Source: an uncultured bacterium (GTDB lineage: Bacteria; Cloacimonadota; Cloacimonadia; Cloacimonadales; Cloacimonadaceae). From it: a stretch of DNA of 13,836 nucleotides. Positions 7,361-13,168 of this stretch are shown in pieces; position 1 is the stretch's first letter; each line of letters begins with the position of its first letter. The notes beneath the pieces are model-generated. The model ran no database searches. It had not been told where the DNA came from and saw nothing but the letters and a program-made list of their open reading frames with translations. The translations under genes and the position numbers were made by a program. The stretch spans positions 1 through 13,836 of the forward strand of contig CALDSN010000106.1 of NCBI GenBank assembly GCA_937924555.1, written 5' to 3'.

Positions 7361-7451
7361 CTCTCTTATTCCAATTACGCTTGTAATACGCATGAATTAC
7401 GCGTCGCATCCGTATTTCACGCGTAATGCACCCGTAATTGGAGCAAGAGAG
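7361..7451. repeat. 91-bp palindromic element built from three direct and three inverted 11-mers
   Basis: Positions 7374-7439 divide exactly into six 11-mers. ATTACGCTTGT, AATACGCATGA and ATTACGCGTCG are followed by their inverted type CATCCGTATTT, CACGCGTAATG and CACCCGTAATT. The flanks extend the symmetry: 7361-7379 pairs with 7433-7451 over 19 positions, with one mismatch and one G-T. An inner pair, ATTACGCGT/ACGCGTAAT (7396-7404/7419-7427), encloses 14 nt. It lies between the convergent ends of the DUF3147-like gene and tag. It is not a known element to me; a small non-autonomous palindromic repeat or a protein-binding array are the main options. Confidence 0.7.
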
Positions 7452-7460
7452 AAAGAGGAG

Positions 7461-7545
7461 GTTAGACGTTAATCGTTAAACGTTAGTGAGCACTCCCATG
7501 TAAACAAGCCACTCTTCGTCTAACTTTTAACTTCTACCATCTAAC
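7461..7545. repeat. Inverted pair of degenerate heptamer arrays (4 + 4)
   Basis: Four consecutive 7-mers, GTTAGAC GTTAATC GTTAAAC GTTAGTG, fill 7461-7488. After 29 nt, four inverted ones, GTCTAAC TTTTAAC TTCTACC ATCTAAC, fill 7518-7545. As arms they pair at 18 of 28 positions, so a long imperfect hairpin is possible. It starts 9 bp after the 11-mer element and has the same plan (short tandem units, then their inverted copies). No coding potential is seen. Confidence 0.65.
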
Positions 7546-7551
7546 CCCACT

Positions 7552-7656
7552 TTTGAGCCCGGAGGGCGAAATAGCATAGCGATGGGTTCGGAGCATTGCC
7601 CAGCAATGCGCAGACCCTCGTCACACGCACCCCCCGATTTAAGCCCCTTAGGGCGA
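7552..7656. repeat. Imperfect repeat pair (TTTRAGCCC..AGGGCGA) flanking a hairpin; second copy overlaps the tag stop codon
   Basis: TTTGAGCCCGGAGGGCGA (7552-7569) and TTTAAGCCCCTTAGGGCGA (7638-7656) are near-identical direct copies, each internally palindromic. Between them lies a compound hairpin: GCATTG/CAATGC (7593-7598/7604-7609) with outer GGGT/ACCC (7584-7587/7614-7617) and CGA/TCG. The second copy contains the TAA of tag (7648-7650) and its last two codons. The element may serve as a bidirectional transcript end for the convergent genes. Confidence 0.5.
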
Positions 7657-8220
7657 CACTTCCCTGTGGCGATAGCAGCTAACAATATGATCGTTCACCA
7701 TCCCGGCAGCCTGCATAAAGGCATAGCAGATGGTGGTTCCCACAAACTTGAAACCGGCTTGCTTCAATGCCTTGCTCATGGCGTCGGACTCTTCACTGCT
7801 AACGGGTATCTGGGCTTGCTCCTGCCAATGATTACAGATACTCTTGTGCGCGGTGAATTGCCAGATGAAATTGCTGAAACTGCCGTGTTGCTCCCGTAAA
7901 CGCAGGAAGGCAGCGGCATTCCCGATGGTGGCTAATATCTTGGCACGGTTGCGGATAATGCCTGCATCCTCCATCAGTGAAGCAACTTTTTGCTCGTCAT
8001 AACGGGCGATTAGTTCCGGAGAGAAGTTATCGAAAGCCCGGCGGAAATTCTCCCGCTTATTCAGAATGCAGCTCCAGCTTAATCCCGCTTGAAAGGCATC
8101 CAAGGTTATGAACTCAAACAGCTTACGGTCGTCATGAACGGGGCTGCCCCATTCCTCATCGTGATACTTGGTCATCAGTTCCCCGGAGAGTGACCATGGA
8201 CAGCGAGTAAGAAGCTCCAT
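7648..8220 (-). CDS. tag: DNA-3-methyladenine glycosylase I (Tag)
   Basis: Base-excision repair enzyme that removes 3-methyladenine from alkylated DNA, 190 residues, close to the E. coli length. From the ATG at 8218-8220 (GGAG 6 nt upstream) the protein begins MELLTRCPW, matching the normal family start; the frame is open further upstream but that extension has no family resemblance. The zinc-site residues Cys7, His20, His178 and Cys182 are all in place (RCPW, YHDEEWG, NDHIVSC). So are the base-pocket residues Tyr19 and Trp49 (QAGLSW) and the segments KRENFR, AGIIRNRAKI and GFKFVGTTICYAFMQA. The usual catalytic-pocket Glu (E. coli Glu38) is Asp41 here (LDAFQAG). The stop codon sits in a repeat. 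Divergent from an AlkD-like gene. Confidence 0.93.
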   Translation of the reverse strand: MELLTRCPWSLSGELMTKYHDEEWGSPVHDDRKLFEFITLDAFQAGLSWSCILNKRENFRRAFDNFSPELIARYDEQKVASLMEDAGIIRNRAKILATIGNAAAFLRLREQHGSFSNFIWQFTAHKSICNHWQEQAQIPVSSEESDAMSKALKQAGFKFVGTTICYAFMQAAGMVNDHIVSCYRHREVSP

Positions 8221-8325
8221 CGTTTTCTCCCAGTGCAAGAAAATCATGCGTTGACACAAAGTCCAATACAAGCCAGCAGTCAAGTAGAACTGTGAGAATC
8301 TAAGCATGACCGTAAAGAAAACCGC

Positions 8326-8355
8326 AAATCTGTCACTAAATCCAAAATCTGTCAC
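8326..8355. repeat. Two 11-bp direct repeats AAATCTGTCAC in the tag/AlkD-like divergent gap
   Basis: Perfect copies at 8326-8336 and 8345-8355, starting 19 bp apart. They sit between tag and the (+) operon, where an operator could serve both. They could also be chance or decayed sequence; no regulator is identified here. Confidence 0.4.
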
Positions 8356-8370
8356 CCGCTATGTTATGGA

Positions 8371-8388
8371 GGCTTGCGATTACAAGCC
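8371..8388. other. Small hairpin GGCTTG/CAAGCC
   Basis: A perfect 6-bp stem (8371-8376/8383-8388) with a 6-nt loop, without a T tract on either strand, so probably not an intrinsic terminator. It lies just downstream of the 11-bp direct repeats, in the gap that must hold the tag promoter. Confidence 0.3.
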
Positions 8389-8433
8389 GGAAAAGGGATG
8401 GATAATTTTTGGTTGACAGTTTGGGGCTTATGA

Positions 8434-8464
8434 TTGGCAATGTCATTTAGAGAAGAAATATAAT
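8434..8464 (+). promoter_or_regulatory. Candidate promoter of the (+) operon
   Basis: TTGGCA (8434-8439, 5 of 6 to -35), a 19-nt spacer and a perfect TATAAT (8459-8464). The start of transcription would be near 8471, giving a very short leader that just contains the GGAG ribosome site at 8474-8477. The spacer is longer than ideal. A TTGACA at 8413-8418 lies too far upstream to pair with this -10. Confidence 0.5.
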
Positions 8465-8483
8465 AGATTTACAGGAGAGATAG

Positions 8484-9293
8484 ATGCTTACCATTGACTG
8501 GAAAGAACGGTTGGACATGGATACCGAAGATTACCTTAAAAACAAGCTCAGCAAGGGTGATTATGATTTTGAGATCATCTTCAATGCTTATCCCGAAAGG
8601 GTCAATGGCAAGATTCCCGCAGAAGTGATAAACTATGTTGCGGGGGTTATTGTTCAAAAGCTGGGTAAAGCCCATGAGCAATATCTGCCTTTTTACCAGA
8701 GATTGTGGTCGAAGAAGGGAGATTATGGCAAGCTGGCTTTCGAGCTTATCATCAGCAAGCTGTTACATAAGAAACCGGCAGTGTATATGCCCCTGTTCGA
8801 TGAAGCACTTGCCCATGCAGATAATAACGAAGTGATTGCCCTGATGGATAAAGTGATGCTCCCACTGCTGCGTAAAGACCCGGATAAGTACCTTAATATC
8901 GCCTATGGCTACAGCAATAGTGATAATGATAACATCCGTAAGAATGGGCTTAACCTGTTGGTGAAGTTATTGAAGAAGCGGGAAGACCTTATCCCTACAA
9001 TCATGCAGCACTTTTCGCACCTTTGGAGCTACCCCCTGGGCGATGCCATGCCCAGCCATGTGCTGATGCTGAAAGCAGTTGCCAAGCAAAGTCCTGATTA
9101 CTACCTGAAGGTTTGGGCAGAATATGGCAGCAGTCGCGATCCACAGATTGTGGAACTCCTTTGCGCCACTGTTACAGATTATATCCCTGAGCTGGAAGCT
9201 CCCATTGAGCTTTGGACACATAGCGGGAATGCCCGCCTGAAAAAGGCAGCCCTTGCCGCATACAAGCTGCTGCTTAAGAAAAAAGGAGCCTAA
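8484..9293 (+). CDS. Alpha-helical (HEAT-like) repeat protein, possibly AlkD-related
   Basis: A 269-residue soluble protein without signal peptide or membrane segment. It is made of repeated amphipathic helices with short turns, for example FYQRLWSKKGDYGKLAFEL (70-88), VIALMDKVMLPLLRKDPDKY (117-136) and SDNDNIRKNGLNLLVKLLKK (146-165). The order (an LW helix, a helix with Asp122, then SDN plus a basic residue) recalls the AlkD family of DNA alkylation repair glycosylases, which use a HEAT-like fold. By eye the AlkD catalytic Asp may correspond to Asp122, but the Arg seems replaced by Lys153 and a Trp is missing. Activity is therefore doubtful; a plain HEAT-repeat scaffold is the alternative. 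GGAG 6 nt upstream supports the start. It is the first gene of the (+) operon, and its end carries the ribosome site for greA. Confidence 0.55.
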   Translation: MLTIDWKERLDMDTEDYLKNKLSKGDYDFEIIFNAYPERVNGKIPAEVINYVAGVIVQKLGKAHEQYLPFYQRLWSKKGDYGKLAFELIISKLLHKKPAVYMPLFDEALAHADNNEVIALMDKVMLPLLRKDPDKYLNIAYGYSNSDNDNIRKNGLNLLVKLLKKREDLIPTIMQHFSHLWSYPLGDAMPSHVLMLKAVAKQSPDYYLKVWAEYGSSRDPQIVELLCATVTDYIPELEAPIELWTHSGNARLKKAALAAYKLLLKKKGA

Positions 9294-9295
9294 AC

Positions 9296-9778
9296 TTGGA
9301 CTTAAGCGTATTTATCACCAAGCAAGGCATGGAGAAGCTGCAAAAGCGGATTAGCCACCTGATGAATGACGAACGCCCGGAAGTTATTAAACAGATTGCC
9401 ATTGCCCGTGAATTCGGAGACCTTAGCGAGAATGCCGAGTATAAAGCGGGAAAAGAACGTCAACGCCAGATAGATTCTGAGATAGACTATCTGCGCAGGC
9501 GGAGTGCACAGCTTAAAGTGGTGGATACTGATAACTTCCCCAAAGATGTACTGCGCTTCGGTAGCTATTGCGTTGCTGATGACACCACCAACGGAGAGCG
9601 GATATGCTATCATGTGGTGGGTGCTGAGGAGCTAAACTTTTCTGCCGAGGAAGGAGTGATGCCCGTATCCGTGGTGTCCCCCATCGGCAAGGCACTGTTG
9701 GGCAAGAAAGTGGGCGAAATCGCCGTGGTTAGTGCACCCATGGGCGAAAGACATTTGAAGATAATTGAAATCAGATAA
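9296..9778 (+). CDS. greA: Transcription elongation factor GreA family
   Basis: A 160-residue factor that binds the secondary channel of RNA polymerase and stimulates cleavage of backtracked RNA. The N-terminal antiparallel coiled coil (about 1-78) carries the tip motif GDLSENAEYKAGKERQ with the acidic pair Asp42 and Glu45 that coordinates the catalytic Mg2+ in the family. The C-terminal FKBP-like domain ends with SPIGKALLGKKVGEIAVV. The start is TTG at 9296: GGAG at 9285-9288, inside the end of the preceding gene, is 7 nt away, and the next Met (residue 12) would remove the conserved first strand. Only 2 nt separate it from the upstream gene, so the two are co-transcribed and probably coupled. 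GreA fits better than GreB on length and motif. Confidence 0.93.
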   Translation: MDLSVFITKQGMEKLQKRISHLMNDERPEVIKQIAIAREFGDLSENAEYKAGKERQRQIDSEIDYLRRRSAQLKVVDTDNFPKDVLRFGSYCVADDTTNGERICYHVVGAEELNFSAEEGVMPVSVVSPIGKALLGKKVGEIAVVSAPMGERHLKIIEIR

Positions 9779-9792
9779 AACATGGAGAATCA

Positions 9793-11202
9793 ATGAAGAA
9801 GAAAGAAAGCACCCCCACCGCTCTTACATACGAGCGGAAGAACTTCTGGAAGGACGCACCCGCTGCCGAACAAGAAGCTGCTTTTAGCTTTGCTGAGGCT
9901 TACAAAAGCTTCCTAAACGAAGCAAAAACGGTACGTGAAACCATCGCCTACACCGAGGCTTTGCTGAAGAAGAATAAGTTCAGCCCCATCGGCAAGAAAG
10001 CGGGCAACAAAGTATATACCATATTCCGCAACAAGACCATTGCCATGGCAGTAATCGGTTCCGAGCCTATTGCCAATGGCTTTAATATGGTCGCTGCTCA
10101 CATCGATTCCCCGCGAGTTGACCTGAAGCAAAACCCGCTGTATGAGGATAGCAGTAGCTCCATGGCTTGCATGCGCACCCACTATTATGGCGGAATAAAG
10201 AAGTATCAATGGGTTTCCACTCCCCTTTCCCTGCACGGCATAATCATCAAAAAAGATGGTAGTAAGCTTGATATCTGCCTGGGTGAAAAAGAAGACGAAC
10301 CTGTATTCATCATCCCGGATCTGCTGCCTCACCTTGCCCGCAAGGAACAATATACCAAGAATCTTGCTGATGCCATTGATGCCAGCAAGATGAACCTGCT
10401 TTTCAGCGGAATGCAAGACCCCACAGGCGAAGAAAAAGAAGCCCTGAAAGCCTATGCCCTGAAACTTCTGAACGATAAGTATGGTATTACCGAAGGGGAT
10501 TTCCTTGCTGCTGAATTGGAACTTGTCCCAGCAGTGAAAGCACGCGATGCCGGCTTTGACAGAAGCATGGTAGTAGGTTACGGTCAGGACGATCGAATCT
10601 GCGCCTACACCGGTTTAAAAGCAATGCTGGATAACCTTGGCAGCAAGCCCAAACGCACCATGGTAGTATATTTCTCCGATAAGGAAGAAGTTGGCAGCCA
10701 GGGTAATACCGGCGCACACAGCGTGTTTATCAAAGATTTCATCGGCAGCATCATGGAGCATAATGGTGAGAGCAATAGCAGCGCAAACCTGCGTAAAGCT
10801 TTTATGAACGCCCAAATCCTCAGTGCTGATGTAACCGCAGCTATAGATCCGAACTATCCCGGAGTGCACGAGAAGCAAAACGCCGTGATGTTCAACTATG
10901 GTATCGGCATCTCCAAGTTCACCGGTAGCGGTGGAAAGTATAGCTGCAACGATGCCAATGCAGAGTTCGTTGCTAAAGTGCAGAATATCTTCACCGAAGC
11001 AGGCATCTTCTGGCAGACAGGTGAGCTTGGTAAGGTGGACGAGGGTGGTGGCGGAACCATTGCTTACATCCTTGCCAACCAAGGTGCCGAAGTGCTGGAT
11101 TGCGGTGTAGGCCTTATGGGAATGCACTCCCTTTATGAGCTTTGCTCCAAGGCAGACCTGTATTCCACCTACAAAGCCTATAAGTGTTTCTTACAGGCAT
11201 AG
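9793..11202 (+). CDS. apeA: M18 family zinc aminopeptidase (aminopeptidase I type)
   Basis: Cytoplasmic di-zinc aminopeptidase that removes N-terminal residues from peptides, 469 residues, normal family length. Metal and catalytic motifs are seen in order: AAHIDSPRVDLK with His103 and Asp105; GYGQDDRICAYTGL with Asp266/267; SDKEEVGSQGNTGAHS with Glu298/299; the Asp346 region (LSADVTAAIDPNYPGVHEKQ); and GMHSLYELCSKAD with His445. The substrate-pocket stretch DEGGGGTIAY is also intact. The enzyme class forms large tetrahedral dodecamers in known members. The start has GGAG at 9784-9787, 5 nt upstream, and follows greA by 14 nt. In a protein-fermenting anaerobe it would serve peptide catabolism; that role is inferred. 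The symbol apeA is by family analogy. Confidence 0.92.
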   Translation: MKKKESTPTALTYERKNFWKDAPAAEQEAAFSFAEAYKSFLNEAKTVRETIAYTEALLKKNKFSPIGKKAGNKVYTIFRNKTIAMAVIGSEPIANGFNMVAAHIDSPRVDLKQNPLYEDSSSSMACMRTHYYGGIKKYQWVSTPLSLHGIIIKKDGSKLDICLGEKEDEPVFIIPDLLPHLARKEQYTKNLADAIDASKMNLLFSGMQDPTGEEKEALKAYALKLLNDKYGITEGDFLAAELELVPAVKARDAGFDRSMVVGYGQDDRICAYTGLKAMLDNLGSKPKRTMVVYFSDKEEVGSQGNTGAHSVFIKDFIGSIMEHNGESNSSANLRKAFMNAQILSADVTAAIDPNYPGVHEKQNAVMFNYGIGISKFTGSGGKYSCNDANAEFVAKVQNIFTEAGIFWQTGELGKVDEGGGGTIAYILANQGAEVLDCGVGLMGMHSLYELCSKADLYSTYKAYKCFLQA

Positions 11203-11236
11203 TGTAGCTCGCTTGGTGAGTATAAACATATAATTG

Positions 11237-11824
11237 ATGTTTAAGTATCTGCTCCCGGTCTTTATCTTCTTGGCTGTATGCCTTCCCCAATGGAGCATGC
11301 AAGCTACGCAAGAGGCAGAGCAAATTGCCTCCGCCATAGCCTCGGAGATACAGACCGCGGAGCCGATTTTTTTGGATTTACGCACAGGGGAATGGACAAC
11401 GGCACTTAGCCAAAGCCTATCCAAAATGCTCATCTCCAGAGGTGCAGACCTGCGCGACAACCCTTCCTTGAATGCGCCTAACAGTATCAACATGGCAGAT
11501 TCCGACAGCCTGATGCCGATAAACCTGAAGAGTTATGGACTAAATTCTGCCATCTTGGTTCAGGTGAACTTGAATGTTAAATGGCAGGAGAAGGTAGAGA
11601 AGAACTTCTTTTCCTACCGCAGTTCCCGCCATCCCATTTATAGTTTTGAGACCCGGCAGATACACTTGCCAGACCAGAGGATAGTTAAGATAAACTCATA
11701 CGATTTTAACCGAATGGATGCCCCGGAGACAGAAGCTTCTCGTTTGCGCTTGCGATGGTTTGAACCTATCGTGGCTGCCACGGCAATTGGCTCTATGGTA
11801 TTTCTCCTCTGGAATTTTAACTAA
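11237..11824 (+). CDS. Exported protein of unknown function with C-terminal membrane anchor
   Basis: Not a family I recognise. From the ATG at 11237 the protein has 195 residues. A classical signal peptide comes first (1-23, hydrophobic core LLPVFIFLAVCL, likely cut after SMQA). A soluble part follows, with a predicted helix (EAEQIASAIASEIQ) and basic beta-like segments (SYRSSRHPIYSFETRQIHLP). A hydrophobic segment at 175-193 (FEPIVAATAIGSMVFLLW) ends almost at the C terminus. That layout suggests a periplasmic domain tethered by its tail to the inner membrane. There is no good ribosome site (only GGTGAG 16 nt upstream); a TTG one codon earlier is also possible. It sits 12 nt before bamD, so an envelope role is plausible but unproven. 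Confidence 0.6.
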   Translation: MFKYLLPVFIFLAVCLPQWSMQATQEAEQIASAIASEIQTAEPIFLDLRTGEWTTALSQSLSKMLISRGADLRDNPSLNAPNSINMADSDSLMPINLKSYGLNSAILVQVNLNVKWQEKVEKNFFSYRSSRHPIYSFETRQIHLPDQRIVKINSYDFNRMDAPETEASRLRLRWFEPIVAATAIGSMVFLLWNFN

Positions 11825-11836
11825 AGGACTGAATAT

Positions 11837-12559
11837 ATGCGTCGTTTACTTATTGTAATCCTTCTTCTCATGCTGGGGCTTTCTGCTTGCAGCCGCAACA
11901 AGACACAGCTTAGCACCGAAGCAAGATTGAAAGCTGCTGATGAGCTTTTTGCCAAAGGGAAATATGCCCGTGCTGCTTTGATTTATGATGAAATCTCCTT
12001 CGAACGCAAATCTGCAGCCACTGCCTATGCCACTCTGAAACAAGCAGATTGTTACTTTGAGATAAACAAGTTTGCCGACGCACAGGCAAAGTACGAGCAA
12101 TTCATAGAATCCTTCCCCGATCATGCTGATACGGGTACTGCCTATTACAAGGTGGGGGTGTGCCTCTTCGAACAATCGTTATCTCCACACTATGACCAAA
12201 CAGAAACCATATCCAGCATCGAGGCATTTCGCGTGTTTATCGATAAGTATCCCGCCGACTCCCGCTACGAGGATGCCTTGGGTTACATCCGCAAAGCGCA
12301 GTATAAGCTGCTGGAAAAGTCCTATCTGAACGGATATATCAGCTATAAAATGAAGGACTATAGTGCAGCTTTGATGTATTTTGACGAGATTACCGGCTTG
12401 AGTAACACCGATGAGCTTGACCGCAAGTCCCTATACTATTCTGCCAAACTGCATCTGCATCAGAAGAACAACGAGTTAGCAAAGCTTTCATACGACAACC
12501 TTTTGGCAAAGTATCCCGATTCCAAAGAGGCAAAACGGCTTAGTCGCCGCTTCAAATAA
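11837..12559 (+). CDS. bamD: Outer membrane assembly lipoprotein BamD
   Basis: Lipoprotein partner of BamA in the machine that inserts beta-barrel proteins into the outer membrane, 240 residues. A lipoprotein signal peptide with the lipobox LSAC makes Cys18 the lipidated residue. The mature part consists of tetratricopeptide-like helical pairs, such as ADELFAKGKYARAALIYDEI, YFEINKFADAQAKYEQFIES and FPDHADTGTAYYKVGVCLFE. The pattern FPDH...A.Y..G.C.F and the later DKYPADSRYEDA are typical of BamD/YfiO. AGGA 8 nt upstream supports the start. Its presence shows that the organism has an outer membrane. nadD starts on the base after its stop. Confidence 0.9.
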   Translation: MRRLLIVILLLMLGLSACSRNKTQLSTEARLKAADELFAKGKYARAALIYDEISFERKSAATAYATLKQADCYFEINKFADAQAKYEQFIESFPDHADTGTAYYKVGVCLFEQSLSPHYDQTETISSIEAFRVFIDKYPADSRYEDALGYIRKAQYKLLEKSYLNGYISYKMKDYSAALMYFDEITGLSNTDELDRKSLYYSAKLHLHQKNNELAKLSYDNLLAKYPDSKEAKRLSRRFK

Positions 12560-13159
12560 ATGGAGCTTATCCCTCTCGGCGAGCTTATAGGCTATACTGC
12601 CATCCTGGGTGGCAGCTTCGACCCTGTTCATTGCGGGCATCTGCACATTGCTACCCAGGTGCTGGTTAAATGTCCCGTTACAGAGCTTCACTTTGTCCCG
12701 TGTGCTAAGCATCCTTTTAAAACCGATACGCTCCACCTCAATTATTCCGAGCGCTGCCGTTTGCTTAGCTGCGCAATCCAAGCTGAGCCCCGCTTCAAAC
12801 TTTCCCGTGCCGATGAGAATGGCAGTGGGTTCACCTCACACATGATGCAAAAGCTGACCCGTGACTATCCCTCAAAGCACTTTGCTTTCATCATCGGCAG
12901 CGATAACCTGCCTAGTCTGCATAAATGGCACGACTTTCCCTGGCTTGCTGCTAACCTGCATTTCCTCATCCTCCCCCGTCCGGATTACAGCTTGGATGAA
13001 GCCAATTCGCTCCCTATCAGGTGCAGCATCCTCCCGATCCCTCTTTCCCCTATATCTTCCACAGACATCAGGAAGCGCATTGTAGCCGGAGATAGCATTA
13101 AAGACTTAGTCCCCGCCTGTATTGAGGATGATATCATCCAACTATATGGGCATAGATAA
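12560..13159 (+). CDS. nadD: Nicotinate-nucleotide adenylyltransferase NadD
   Basis: Enzyme of NAD synthesis that joins nicotinate mononucleotide and ATP to form nicotinate adenine dinucleotide, 199 residues, cytoplasmic. The nucleotidyltransferase signature GGSFDPVHCGHLHIA has His24 and His27 of the HxGH motif. Also present are FIIGSDNLPSLHKW (110-123) and the C-terminal ISSTDIRKRI (165-174) that binds ATP phosphates. The N terminus is about 10 residues longer than usual (MELIPLGELIGY before TAILGGSF). The ATG directly follows the bamD stop (TAAATG) and no ribosome site is visible, so translation probably relies on ribosomes finishing bamD. No better internal start is seen. Confidence 0.93.
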   Translation: MELIPLGELIGYTAILGGSFDPVHCGHLHIATQVLVKCPVTELHFVPCAKHPFKTDTLHLNYSERCRLLSCAIQAEPRFKLSRADENGSGFTSHMMQKLTRDYPSKHFAFIIGSDNLPSLHKWHDFPWLAANLHFLILPRPDYSLDEANSLPIRCSILPIPLSPISSTDIRKRIVAGDSIKDLVPACIEDDIIQLYGHR

Positions 13160-13168
13160 GGATAAACT

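Noticed and set aside
7374..7545. CRISPR array
   Set aside because: Units are 7 or 11 bp, contiguous, degenerate and inverted halfway; there are no spacers and no cas genes.
7461..7545. Telomere-like repeat end
   Set aside because: Only four degenerate units per side, located between genes inside a continuous sequence.
7299..7647. tRNA or structured RNA gene in the repeat-rich gap
   Set aside because: Hairpins are explained by the repeat units; no cloverleaf, no conserved tRNA elements and no flanking promoter/terminator pair.
8221..8355. 45-residue N-terminal extension of Tag
   Set aside because: Family proteins start at the M..RC.W segment, and the ATG at 8218-8220 has a good ribosome site; the extension covers the intergenic repeats.
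10615..11127. 170-codon minus-strand open frame inside the M18 aminopeptidase gene
   Set aside because: Antisense shadow of a conserved enzyme with intact metal motifs; no family resemblance and no promoter.
11229..11234. Perfect TATAAT before the exported-protein gene as its promoter
   Set aside because: The predicted transcription start would fall after the ATG at 11237 and no -35 box is found at proper distance.
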